The position numbers were made by a program, and so were the translations under genes. From assembly GCA_025769875.1 (NCBI GenBank), contig JAGFNK010000086.1:81158-145157 (forward strand): a stretch of 64,000 bases of DNA, in the 5' to 3' direction. The notes beneath the pieces are model-generated. The model had not been told where the DNA came from, did not search any database, and worked only from the letters and a program-made list of their open reading frames with translations. This stretch comes from Russula earlei (lineage: Eukaryota; Basidiomycota; Agaricomycetes; Russulales; Russulaceae). Below, piece after piece: positions 33,534 to 44,389 of the stretch. The first letter of the stretch is position 1. The number at the start of each line of letters is the position of its first letter.

Positions 33534-34157
33534 AAGCCGCTCGTTTTGGGCACACGGACACTTTCCATCAAGTTTGCAAACGAATTGCCCATCGTTTATC
33601 CTGTTCCTTTGATACTCAATCTGCTCGTATACCTGACGCTCCTTGTATTTTCAAAAATTCAAATGGCATCGGACCTGAGTGGTGCTCCTATTGCGCGTCG
33701 ACCTCCATTCTGTTAATAGTTTTTTTCTTTGGTTCGAGTCTATCCTTAAGTGAGTTCTTGATAGTTTCAGCACAATCCTCTCAGAGTGGCACCTCTCGCT
33801 TTATTCATGCGGCCCGTCGTCAGGGGCCACCGACTTCGAAACACTTTGATCTATGTTTAGACTATGCATCGATTCCTGAGTGTCGATAGCAGAGCTGTAT
33901 CGCTTCTCACGTATATTCATCTTTTTGGGGCGCATCGCACACATGCCTGGCATGCCAATCCTCCATGTGACATGTCAATTCTTTTTTCCCAATTTTGCAG
34001 TGCAGATCACCCTCGTGCAATCCTCAGAATTCAGAAGCTTCTTTGACTGATAGATACAGGTATGACTGCGCAGTAGCTGTATCTGTTGATGATGGCAAGC
34101 ATTGCCACTTCTGTGTTGAACACTTCTTAATGGACAGTGCTTGGGAATGCACCATTA

Positions 34158-35382
34158 AGCCCCTTTTACCAGCTGAGAATTCTTGAATCTTGAACTTGAA
34201 CTTGGATTTTGGGATTTTCCAGGAGTGATGGGAATGACAGGTGTGATGTGAGTGGCATAATAAACTAATATGAGTCTATTTCAAATATGAATTATCTTTC
34301 AGTGTGATTTGCATTCATGTGTTGGGTTTACATGTGATATGGAAAATATTTTTTCTAATTCCTTCCTTCCACTCCTTCCAAGTGTGGTACTGTAGGCTAC
34401 CCATTAGTTGGACAGTCACAAATAGTAATGTGAATTGTAATGAAATCTTTGAACCACCAATTGAACCTTACATTGCTGAGATCAAATGTCAAAAATGTGT
34501 AATTTGGGGGGGGGGGGGGGGATGCAAACAAAAAACATTGTATCTACTGATTAATCTCCATGCAATGTCTGCCTTGAATGATAAGGAATCTAAGAGTGTT
34601 TAATAGAGTCAGCAAAAAAAACAAGCAGCTCCTCACCTCATGCGCGATCACAGCTGCTCATCTGCATTTGAAAAGGCCCCCTGCCACTCTATGATTGCTA
34701 CTTGAATGCAGTCCTCATATGCATTGTCCCATCTGCTTTTGCTTCAAATCAGGAGGCATGAATTGATGTGTGTTCAAGCACCCTGCAGTGTAGTGGCATT
34801 GTGGAAGGGATAAGGAACATATGTGATCAGCCAACAATGCTGATTTGAAGTGCCAACTCAAATGACTCAAACTCTAACATTGTGCATGACATCCTCTCCA
34901 AACATCCCAGAAAGGGGAAATCATCAAACAGGGGTCTTTTGACACCCAAAAAAAACTGTGGACTCCCATTAATCAGCACTTCGACCCCCAGGTTAAAAGA
35001 AATCTCAATCTTTATTGTACATATGCCCACATGTTCTGTCTGACTAATGGGTAGCCTACAGTATTGCAAGCATGTCATTAAGGCGGCACATGTGTCACCA
35101 ATGTGTGGGTGCACCTCTTTGTGCAAATTTTGTATGTGCAGCTCTGGTGAAAATGGGGCTGCAAGCACCCAGATGTTGAGCTCAACTCCAAGTTTGATGC
35201 TGACACATCATGTGTAACCCCATATATGTGAATATGCAAATCACAACAGAAAAAAATGCATATTAATTTATTACATACATCATATAACTTACATCACTCC
35301 TATCACTCCTGTCACTCCTGGAAAATCCTGAAATCCAAGTTCAAGTTCAAGATTCAAGAATTCTTGGTTGGTAAAAGGGGCC
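34158..35382. mobile_element. Non-autonomous PIF/Harbinger element (TTA duplication)
   Basis: 1225 bases with long imperfect inverted ends (AGCCCCTTTTACC.. and ..GGTAAAAGGGGCC) flanked by TTA at 34155-34157 and 35383-35385. Its ends share the GAATTCTTG and AACTTGAACTTG boxes with the autonomous copy 44015-47377. Inner inverted matches (about 34394-34419 and 35034-35060) show that the repeats run deep into the element. It has no transposase and carries a run of about 17 G near 34505. The pre-insertion site is visible in the duplicate unit (CCATTA at 55445-55450). Confidence 0.85.
34505..34521 (+). repeat. Poly-G tract
   Basis: About 17 consecutive G in AT-rich surroundings inside the non-autonomous Harbinger element. 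Length is likely variable and prone to sequencing error. Confidence 0.9.
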
Positions 35383-35385
35383 TTA

Positions 35386-35868
35386 GTGTCTTAGGATTAA
35401 GTACAACAATGACTAATCCACAGACAGAGTTGATCTTCTGGTTTCATAGAAGAGGAGGACAATGAGAGAGAAGCAGAGGAGGAAGAGGAACACAAAGGTC
35501 CCTTGTGATGAGCTCAAGTCAAGCAGAGTGTAAGCCAGCACAATGCAAGTTGTGATTGAGAGAGGATACAGGGTAGAGGGTGTGACAGGAAATGGGACAA
35601 AGCTAAGCTTGGGGCTTTCCACAGCTTTTACAGGGCACTTAAATACTGTATCTAGTGAGGCTGTACAGTACCATATGTGGAACAATAGACAATACTAAAC
35701 CAGTAGCAAAAGGAGCTTGAACAATAGATGAAACATAACAAGTGAAACAATAAGGGGCTATCAGCATCAAGGGATGAAACGGTAACTGAGGGGATGAGGG
35801 TGACAGTAAAGAACAATAATGAGAGAAAAGGGGTTAGAGATGAACTGACAGGAGGGTAGATCATAACA
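35386..35868 (-). repeat. Truncated Gypsy-3-family LTR
   Basis: Matches the inner and right part of the solo LTR 11713-12305 through to the terminal GATCATAACA. About 110 bases of the other end are missing; the TTA of the Harbinger insertion marks the break. The right edge lies in an hAT coding remnant. Confidence 0.85.
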
Positions 35869-37116
35869 AGTTCATCCCAAGAAAACCCCTCAGCATCCTT
35901 TAAATTCCCTCCAGCCACATCTGCTAAGTCTTCATTGTGTTCCTCCAATTCTGATGTTGACAACAGTGCAGGTGTCAAGACTCACTGTTGAACTATCCAG
36001 TTCAAGAGCAAGGGGTAAGCTTGAAGACAAGTCAATAGATGTCCAATACTGCGTGGGTGAGAAGTAGAGTCCAAAGCAGTACCAAATACCAAAGTGGTAT
36101 GGTTACTGGTAGAGTTGAGCAAGTATGCAGGGAAGAAGCCAGAATGGTCACAAGGGGATGGTCCTTAAAGGAGTATCCCAGGGATGGAGAGTGCCATAAA
36201 CAAATGGACAGTCTGAAGACTGTCCACTACTTTATTGAGCACTTATATACTACAAGAGAACTGCTAAATAGGGAACAAGTCATAACCTTGTTATCAAGCA
36301 CAATAGATGGATGAGTAAGAAGTCGGGGTATGCTTACTGAGCATGCTCAGTCATGCTCAGTAAGCTGCTGAGTAAGAAGGCTTCTCTTGATGAGTAAGGA
36401 CCTTTACTGTCCATGTGTTCACTGCTTTAGTACATGTGCAAAGCACCTGATTCATTTGCTGTTAGTTAGTTTAGGGCCGGTCATTTGAGGACTAGTAGTT
36501 TGGTTCAGGAAGTAGAGTTGTCTATAAGGCCCTTTCTATAGTTATATTAGGGTCCTTAGAGTTGACCCTAATACTTCTATTAGGGTCTGTAGTATCGCTT
36601 TATAGTTTGTTCTATAGTTATTAGAGTTAGTCTAATAACACATTGTAGGGTCTTTAGTATTGTGTTGGTGCTTATTGTAGAGCACTTATAGTCATCCTAA
36701 AGGGTCCTTAGGGAGGCTATAATACTGTCCTTTATTTCCAAAAGGGTTGCCATTAAGTGGGGCTTGCTGTATGTTGATTGTGCCGAGAATTGCTCACATG
36801 ACAATGTGCGTGTGATATTGTTGACACCTCTACTCACCCTTTTTGTCTGTGTGAACAGGGTGACACCACAGAGGCTGGGTTTCCTCTCATAAGGAAGGGT
36901 CCTTCAAGGGCCCTCTCCAGGATATGGTTCATGACAGCAGGTTCTTGAAAGAGCAAGTCATGCTGGATTACACATTTCATGCACTGGAGGGCCTCCACAA
37001 TGTTACCCTTGAGACAACTGCAGTGTTTTGATATTGTGATCCCCCCCTGCAAGAATGCACACTTGCTTGAGACTGATGATGACATAATTTCAAGATAGTC
37101 CCATGTGAGCAAACCT
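35869..37116 (-). pseudogene. hAT transposase C-terminus, split by a solo LTR
   Basis: On the minus strand, 37116-36937 encodes SSSVSSKCAFLQGGITISK and IVEALQCMKCVIQHDLLF, the hAT dimerisation domain (family form SSVSSERAFS). After the LTR 35973-36936 the frame continues at 35972-35869 with an acidic tail (ELEEHNEDLAD, FSWDEL), as in basidiomycete hAT proteins. The rest of the transposase is absent. The conserved Glu-Arg after SVSS is changed to Lys-Cys, so it is not functional. Confidence 0.8.
35973..36936 (-). repeat. Solo LTR (61668 family), GCAGG duplication
   Basis: 964 bases, TGTCAAGACTC..GTTCATGACA, with perfect GCAGG on both sides (35968-35972 and 36937-36941). Reverse complement of 61668-62630. 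Inserted in the hAT C-terminus. Confidence 0.93.
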
Positions 37117-37446
37117 GTTGGGACTCACTGTTGAACAATCCTGTTCAAGAGCAAGGTAAGAGCTCAGAGATGAGTTGACTGAGTTCAAGGACAAAGTTGG
37201 CTAAGAGCACAGTCCAAACAAGTAACAAGTACCAGAGTGGAACTGGTACAGGTTGTGAGAGGTGATCATGGAAGGAGAGAGCCAGAGTGTGCTAGATAGG
37301 GTGGTCCTAAAGGAGTACCCCTGGTAGTAGAGTGCCACAAATCAAATGGACAGTCTGAAGACAGTCTGCTACTTTATTGAGCACTTATATACTACAAGGG
37401 AACTGATAAATAGGGAACAAGTCATAACCTTGTTATCAAGCACAAC
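37117..37446 (-). repeat. Truncated LTR of the 61668 family
   Basis: Starts TGTTGGGACTCACTGTTG and follows the family for about 330 bases to the AAGCACAAC stretch, then stops abruptly at the palindromic segment 37446-37556. Confidence 0.85.
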
Positions 37447-37556
37447 AAGTTGTAATTTCATGCCTATGGCATGGCTTGTGAGCTTGCTTGCAAGCCATCC
37501 TCTGGCACTTCATAGCAGCTTGCAAGCCATGCCTTAGGCATGAAATTAAAACTTGT
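37446..37556. repeat. Palindromic miniature repeat
   Basis: Arms 37446-37488 and 37514-37556 are near-perfect reverse complements (CAAGTT..GGCATG..GCTTGC) around a 25-base loop. It lies where the truncated LTR ends and could be a miniature inverted-repeat element or a product of the truncation. Confidence 0.7.
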
Positions 37557-37778
37557 CAGGGGCTGTGCCTTCAAACCCCTGCCATCACTTGGGTGTAATC
37601 ACTCAGGTATAATCCTTTTTGTTTAAAGCCTCTTTGCATAATCCCTTTTTTGCTATGTATAATCTTTTTTGCTTCATAAACAGAGAGGACATCTACAGTA
37701 TTCTTTGTTGCAGCTTCAAAAATATATCTCTATGTGGTAAAGTAGAACAAACAATACATACACTGAACACACATCTTG

Positions 37779-38976
37779 TTATAGTAACACTTCACTATAT
37801 ACTATATTCTTAGTGGAAGCCTCCCTCTTCTCTTCCTCCCAAATCACCTTGATGTTGGAGACAGAGATTACCCTTGACACCCCAACATAAAATTGCCCAT
37901 GTGTGAAGACTGGCTTTCTTAAATCCAACCCAACATGTTGGGACTCACTGTTGAACAATCCAGTTCAAGAGCGAGGGATGAGCTCAAAGATGAGTTGATA
38001 GATGTCCAAGATGGCATGGGCAAGAAGTAGAGTCCAAAAGCAGTACCAAATACCAAAGAGGTATGGTTACTGGTAGAGTTGAGCAGGTACTGTATGCAGG
38101 GAAGAGGCCAGAATGGTCACAAGGGGATGGTCCTTAAAGGAGTATCCCAGGGATAGAGAGTGCCATAAACTGTCTGAAGACTGTCTATTACTTTATTGGG
38201 CGCTTATATACTACAAGAAGATTGCTAAATAGGGAACAAGTCTTAACCTTGCTATCAAGCACAATAGATGGATGAGTAAGAAGTTGGAGGGTGCTTACTG
38301 AGCATGCTCAGTCAGCTGCTGAGTAAGAAGGCTCATCCTGATGAGTAAGAGTCTTTACTGTCCACATGTTTACTTCTTTAGTACACATGCAAAGCACCTG
38401 ATTCATTTCCTGTTAGTTAGTTTAGGGCTGGTCATTTGAGGACTTGTAGTTTGGCACAAGGAATAGAGTTGCTTATAAGGCCCCTTATATAGTTCTATTA
38501 GGGTCCTTAGAGTCAACCCTAATACTTATATTAAGGTCCTTAGTATTGTTTCATAGTTTGTTCTAATGTTATTAGAGTTAGTCTAATAACATGTTGTAGG
38601 GCTGTTAGTGTCTTGTTAGTGCCTCTTGTAGAGCACTTAGAGTCGTCCTAAGGGGTCTTTAGAGAGGCTATAATGCTGTCCTTTATTGCTAAAAGAGTTG
38701 CCATTAAGTGGGGCTTGCTGTATGTCAATTGTGCCAAGAATTGCTTGCGCAACAATGTGTGCGCAATATTGTGGACACCTCTACTCACCCCTTTTGTCCA
38801 TGTGAACAGGGTGATGCCATAGAGGCTGGGTTTCCTCTCATAAGGAAGGGTCCTTCAAGGGCCCTCTCTGGGAAATGGTTCATGACACAACATGCTTCAG
38901 TGTTTGCCCTTGTGACTTGTTGATGGTCATGGCAAAGCATGCCCTCACAGGGAATTGCCTCCTTGTGAACTTGAAG
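37779..38976 (-). pseudogene. Helitron Pif1-like helicase C-terminus, split by a solo LTR
   Basis: Minus strand: 38976-38888 encodes FKFTRRQFPVRACFAMTINK SQGQ (helicase motif V region). After the LTR, 37935-37779 continues GLDLRKPVFTHGQFYVGVSR (motif VI region) and ends NIVYSEVLL with a natural stop. The frame rejoins across the LTR when one CAACA copy is removed. The Rep/HUH part and the N-terminal helicase motifs are absent. The right side is cut by a GGCC-rich repeat at 38977. This is a remnant of a rolling-circle transposon. Confidence 0.85.
37936..38887 (-). repeat. Solo LTR (61668 family), CAACA duplication
   Basis: 952 bases, TGTTGGGACTC..GTTCATGACA, with perfect CAACA on both sides (37931-37935 and 38888-38892). 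Confidence 0.93.
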
Positions 38977-39180
38977 TAGGGATGCCCCTGGCCTGGCCTC
39001 AGGCCATGAGCCAGGCCAAGCCAGGCTGAAATAGGCTGGGCTGAGCTGGGCCAAAGTGATGGCTTTGTGATGGCTTTGGCCTGGCCTGTGATTTGAAAAG
39101 CCAAAGCCAGGCCATCAAGCCCTGGCTTTGAGCATTTGGGGTAATCATCAAACTTTAATTTATCAACTTTGCATGGACAT
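38977..39180. repeat. GGCC-rich dispersed repeat, copy 1
   Basis: Rich in GGCCTGGCC, GAGCCAGGCC and GCCAAAGCC motifs and internally self-complementary. The tail GGGGTAATCATCAAACTT and the core recur inverted at 51450-51640. It interrupts the Helitron helicase remnant. Confidence 0.7.
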
Positions 39181-39993
39181 GGACACACCATTGTTCCCTG
39201 TCATTTTTCATCATTGTATCTGTGCTTCACTCTCAACCTTCCTTTTTGCTTGAGTCAAGTACATGTACGATGTAAGCCTTGGTGGCCCATATGTCAATGT
39301 GCAATGCTCAGTCACATTGGTTGCTCGTAATCCCTTTCCTCAGTCTTAGATCGCTTCGTCCTGCAGCGTACCATGTTGTACACTGGACTTCACTCATTCC
39401 ACATGTATAATCCATGCTTTTACCATGCCTCATCATGCTCTCCAGAACATAATGACTCCATAACATATTTGATATTTAAATACAAAAGTGCTATTTCAAA
39501 GTCCTCCTACTGCAAATCCATGAGGGTGAGGCGATGATGTCGGGGGTGAGATGCTATGGGCAGTGAGCCCTCAAATAGGGCAGCAATGATGATGGGCAAG
39601 GCGCTGTGGGCAGTGAGCCCTCAGGTAAGGCAATGGTGATGATGATGAACACATCATATGGGTCTGTGCATAGACGTGTGGTGGATGTGAGGACAATGCT
39701 TGAGGGACAGTCTTGGGAGGGTGTGAGGCGCAGCCAGATGGCGATGGTGTCATGCCACAGGTCAAAGTGTGGGGAGGAGCCATGCTCTGACTTGAAGACC
39801 AAAGGGATGAAGGTGTTGAGTGGCAAGGTGAGTGACGTTGATGGCGATCGAATTGAGCCGTTGTCAGTTACGTACTTTTAGCGGTGGTTAGATGATCAAA
39901 AATTACTATAAAAGGCAATTGGGTCAGCAAGATAATCAGGGCTTCAATCACACATGTAAATGACACCAAAGTATTTTCTTGATCACTTATTTA
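39181..39993. other. Repeat-derived DNA without a gene
   Basis: The part 39525-39830 is a dispersed repeat related to 56230-56370 and, inverted, to 57440-57560 (shared GCAGTGAGCCCTC-like and CATAGACG boxes). Nothing else is recognised. Confidence 0.45.
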
Positions 39994-42900
39994 TTGCCGT
40001 TTTCAGCACACTTGGCAGAGTTTGAATTCCACCCAAATCGGCGCAGAAAACCCTCTCAAACATGTGGGGCGAATATCTCCCTCAAAACAGCTTCAATTCA
40101 CATGAAACTTATTGTCCCTAAATTGCCTGAATGAGGGCTAGGCTGCCCCCTTGTTTTCATGAGATTTGAGTGAGAATTGGTGGAGCTGGACTCAAGCCAC
40201 CTCCACATGTGTATTAGATGAATTACAACTCAAAATCGTGGTCTATATCTATTATTTCTCCCTCATGTTGTACCCATGGGCTGTCTTGAGGCAGCCCCAT
40301 AGTGTTTTTGACTCAAGTGTTGTGGTGTGCAACATTGTTTCCAGTGCAATCGGAGTTGTGGCCAGCCACTCATCACCCCTCTCGCCTCTCCATTCTGACC
40401 ATCCTTCTTGTTTTTCACAGATAGAGAGGAGTGGGTTGCAAAGAGGGGTCCTATTCTGAACTCTTTCTACTACAGAGTAGCTAGGGGGTTTTTATATACA
40501 GGAGAGAGGTATTAGAGATGAAAGGCATGAAAGTGAATCAAGACTGGTTGAGACGGTGTAGTGAGTCCAGGGACATGTGAGTGAGATCGTAAGGCTGACT
40601 GGTCCAAGGTAAGAGGAGAGGAGAGAGGGGAGGGGAGCAGTCCCAGCTGGAATGCTGAGCACAGAGGTGGACACAAAGATGGCTTCTTGAGGCAGACAGA
40701 GGGAAGAGCAGGCAAAAGGGGATCTTTTTGAACTGAGTAGCTAAACAGTTTATATACAGGAGAGAAGGTACTAGAGATGAAATGCATGAAAGAGAATCCA
40801 GACTGGTCGAGACAGTTGAGGTGGTCATGAAAGGCTTGAGATGCGAATGCGTCTAGTGTGCCAAGGCATGTGTGCACATGTGGTCGGTGGTGAGGGCTGG
40901 GCAATGTGATTGAGGTCTTGATGTCGCATGCGAGATGGCTTGTGGTGTGTGGTCAGTGGACTGCCTGGAACGAGAGGGAGGTGGCAAGGGATGAAAGGGA
41001 GCTGAGGTGTCAGTCTCATGTCATGTCGTGTCGCATTTTCACATGTGATTTTGAGGCCAGCCATAATCTTCCTTACACCTCCCAGGGGCTTGAAACTTTG
41101 ACCGTCCTCGGTCAAGCATCTGAATGCGAGTGTTTTGAGCCTTTCACGTCTGAATTGAGGCGGCAGTTGTGGCTGCTTGTGCTGTGGAAGACGCAAAGGT
41201 GGCGATCGGCGATGGTGATGACGGAAGAGGTGAGGGCGATGGGAAATGGAGGTGATGGAGATGAGGGCAGCGGTCACAAGATGGCGGCTGCGTGGCGGTG
41301 GTGTTGTCTTGTGGCGGTGGTGGCGTGGTCGTCTCCATTGCAGGTGGTGGCAGCAGGTGTGGATGAGGAACGAAGGTGTAGGCGGTGAGCATGAGTTCAT
41401 AGATAGAGATGTAGGTGGGGAGGACTCAAGAAAGAGGATGCGTGGGGCGGCTTGCATGGGGGTGGGATCTGTTGTCATGTGGCGGTGGTGGCAGGGTCGT
41501 CTCCACTGCAGGTGTTGGCAGCAGACGTGGGTGAGAGTGTGCAAACAGATGGGGAGGCAATGTGGGAGGCAGCATGCGGTGTGCTGTTGGCATTGGCAAC
41601 TGCTTTTCCTGTGGCAGCGGCATGGCGGCAGCTTCTGCTCCTGTTGTGGCATGTTGTGGCTAAGTTTGTGGCTGAGGCCTTCTTGGTCTTCTGGGGTGGT
41701 GCTGGTGGCAAGGGGTTGCGACAGTGTGGCGGTGCTGGTGTCGTGTGAGACTACTAAAGCGGCAGCTAAGACTGAGAAGACTGAGGCTGAGACTGAGAAG
41801 GTGGTGGCAGACTGAGCTGGTGCGAAGGTGGAGGCAGACAGGGCGGAGGCAACGACTGAGGGTGACGCAGGGGCGACGGCAACTGTGGCTGACATGAGCG
41901 TGGCATTGGTGGCTTGTGAGACGGTGGTGGAGGCAGCGGCATGTGGCGCTAAGACGTCGGTGGCTGAGGCTGAGGCTACAGCGGTGGCTGATGAGACTAA
42001 GGTGGCTGGCAAGGCTAAGAGTGCGGTGGCAGCGGTTGACTGATCTGAAGCTGGGGTGACGGAGACGGCTGGCAAAACTAGGGGTGCGGTGGCAGCAGCT
42101 GAGACTGAGAAGGCTGAGGCTGAGGGCAGGGTGGAGGTGGTGGTGGCTGGTGATGCTGGTGCTATGACGGACTGGGCTGAACTGACAAGTACAGGCGAGG
42201 CTAAGACGGAGACTGATGCAAAGTCGGTGGCTGGCACGACTGAGGCTATCGTGGTGATGGACGAGGCAACGGACGAGACTGAGGGCGACAAGACGACTGA
42301 GGGCACGGGAGTGGATGAGATGAAGGTGGGGGTGGCAGATGAGGCTGCGAGGGCTGAAGTGGTGGGTGGCACTAAAACGTCGGTGGGCAAGGTTGAGATG
42401 GTGGTTGTGCATGGAGCTGAGACAGTGGCCATAGCAGGCAACACTGAGGGCGTGGGAGCTGGTTGGGCAAAGACAGGGACAGTGCAATAGGCAATGTCAC
42501 AGCTGAGGCTATGGCGGCAGGGACAGACGAGGTGGTGATGATGGCGAATGCGGGTTATGCTGGGACGGTGAGGGCAGGTGGAGCCAAGGCGATGATGGCT
42601 GGCGAGTCAAGGATGGTGGCAGTGAATGAGGTGACAGGAATGGTGGATGAGGTGGGAACTGCAGGGACGATGGGCAAGGCAGGCGAGGCGGAGGCGATGG
42701 TGCACGATGTAGGGACGGAGGCTGGAGCGGGCATGGGTGCAGGGTATGTGTAGTCATCTTTATCTTCGTCCGCAGAGCAGAGTTGGCGTTCCCGCTGAAT
42801 GTCACAGGGACGCTGAGAGAATATCTTGACTAGTGTGTTGAATACTTCTCGGAAATTGACAAAGTGCCTCTGCTGTTTGTTCAGGCGCCAGGGGCTGAGA

Positions 42901-43697
42901 CGTTGGGAGATCATCTGGCGGTTGTCTGGGTGGAGTCCAAGCCAGAATGACTTGTCGCAATCTTCGTAGCACAGGCGGCACGCATGGACGAGGGGACTGC
43001 AGATTGCCCTGAAACTCTGGTAGTATTTGTCTATGTCTTCCCGGTCACACGTGCGGAGTCTTGATGAGGAGGCGATAAGGTCCTCCAGATCCCACTTGAG
43101 CTTGAGGTATTCTAACTGAGTCGGCATGCTGACGGAGTGCGGCGCATGGTGAAGACAGATGGCAGGTCGATGCAGGCAGTGTGACTGGCATGGCTGCGAC
43201 TGTGGGTGTGGAGGGCCAAATGCAAGTTGGAAGGGAGCGGTGCGACTGATGTGGCTGAGACAGCGGGTGTGGTGGGAATGAGAGCAAAGGATGGTCAGAA
43301 TGGAGAGGTGAGAGGGGCGATGAGTGGCTGGCTGTGACTCCGATCACACTGGAAACAATGTTGCACACCACAACACTTGAGTCAAAACACTATGGGGCTG
43401 CCTCAAGACAGCCCATGGGTACAGCATGAGGGAAAAATAATGGATATAGACCATGATTTTGAGTTGTAATTCATCTAATACACATGTGGAGGTGGCTTGA
43501 GTCCAGCTCCACCAATTCTCACTCAAATCTCATGAAAACAATGGGGCTGCCTAGCCCTCATTCAGGCAATTCAGGGACAATAAGTTTTATGTGAATTAAA
43601 GCTGTTTTGAGGGAGACATTCATCCCGCATGTTTGAGGGGGTTTCTGTGCCGATTTGGGTGGAATTCAAGCTCTGCCAAGTGTGCTGAAAATGGCAA
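39994..43697 (-). mobile_element. TIR element copy B: long inverted repeats, TA duplication, gag-like ORF
   Basis: 3704 bases with the same ends as copy A (TTGCCGTTTTCAGC.. and ..GCTGAAAATGGCAA) flanked by TA at 39992-39993 and 43698-43699. The interior lies in reverse orientation to copy A, and the gag-like frame runs on the minus strand. The copy keeps about 0.8 kb more interior sequence than A (roughly 40500-41400). No transposase is visible. Its right flank is the Copia reverse transcriptase, cut just after SPVAK; the left flank does not continue that gene. Confidence 0.8.
40825..43127 (-). pseudogene. Gag-like ORF with long Ala/Ser/Thr-rich tail (copy B)
   Basis: Frame 43127-42555 starts MPTQLEYLKLKWDLEDL and retains the block missing from copy A: EDIDKYYQSFRAI, FWLGLHPDNRQMISQRL, then NFREVFNTLVKIFSQ. 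A shift near 42500 moves to frame 42444-40825, which gives 539 further residues: first an Ala/Ser/Thr/Val-rich low-complexity region, then His/Pro/Arg-rich sequence and an end with GGVRKIMAGLKITCEN. No zinc knuckle or enzyme motif is seen. The N-terminal block is the best Gag-like evidence. Function unknown. Confidence 0.55.
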
Positions 43698-43699
43698 TA

Positions 43700-44014
43700 A
43701 TTTAGCAACTGGAGAAAAAGTGATAAAGTAGTCCACCCCATATATTTGCATGAAGCCTCAGGCAACAAGCCAGGCTTTGTATTTGAGTACACTTCTGTCT
43801 GCCTTTCCTTTGATATGATAAACCCACTTTAAACTGATGATGTTTTTGTTGCATGGGCATGGTACAGCTTTCCAGGTGCCAGCCACTTCAAGAGTCAACA
43901 GTTCCCAATCCATGGCCTCTTTCCATTGAGGCCAATCAGAGCAGGATTGCACTTCTGCATATGACTTCAGATTGCTGTCGATCTCAATAGGTGCAATTAC
44001 ATTAGAGTCAGTAA
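43700..44014 (-). pseudogene. Copia reverse transcriptase, N-terminal part
   Basis: Contains WPQWKEAMDWELLTLE, the WKAVPCP and LKWVYHIKGKAD elements and YFITFSPVAK, the opening of Copia RT. The YVDD catalytic motif would lie downstream and is absent. Confidence 0.88.
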
Positions 44015-44389
44015 GGCCCATAATACCAACCAAGAATTCTTGAACTTCGAACTTGAACTTGAATTTTGGGATTTTCCGGGAGTGACTGGTGTGACCAGTG
44101 TGATATAAGTGACATCACATATATGATAAACTAATAGGTTTTTTTTTAATATGAGTTTTTATTCACTTGTGATTTGCATATTCGCTTGTGATTTGCATAT
44201 TTGCATATTTGCATATTTGTGTGTGATTGCATATGTGTAAGCCCTTTGTCAGTACCTTTTTCACCTTCACTTCGGCGTTGCCCCACACTTTATTTTCCTG
44301 ATCCTGATCATCACCTCCCATGCAGACCCGCTTGTCAAGAAGCTCTGATTCCTCTGCAGAAGAAACCTGAGCAGATATCAAGGCAAGAT

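Larger units (their letters stand above)
30391..34157 (+). repeat. Laccase tandem duplication, unit 1
   Basis: Matches 51841-55450 in order through promoter, palindrome, all exons and introns of the laccase, and about 620 bases of downstream sequence to the CCATTA at 34152-34157. Unit 1 retains about 100 bases near 33750-33810 that are missing downstream of laccase 3. Confidence 0.93.

Noticed and set aside
33730..33745. GGTTCGAGTCT near 33731, considered as a tRNA B box
   Set aside because: The duplicate at 55078 has lost it, no A box is placed correctly and no cloverleaf forms.
43700..43760. Possibility that Copia RT continues left of TIR element copy B
   Set aside because: Sequence left of 39994 does not read as Copia RT in any frame, so the gene is truncated or rearranged there.
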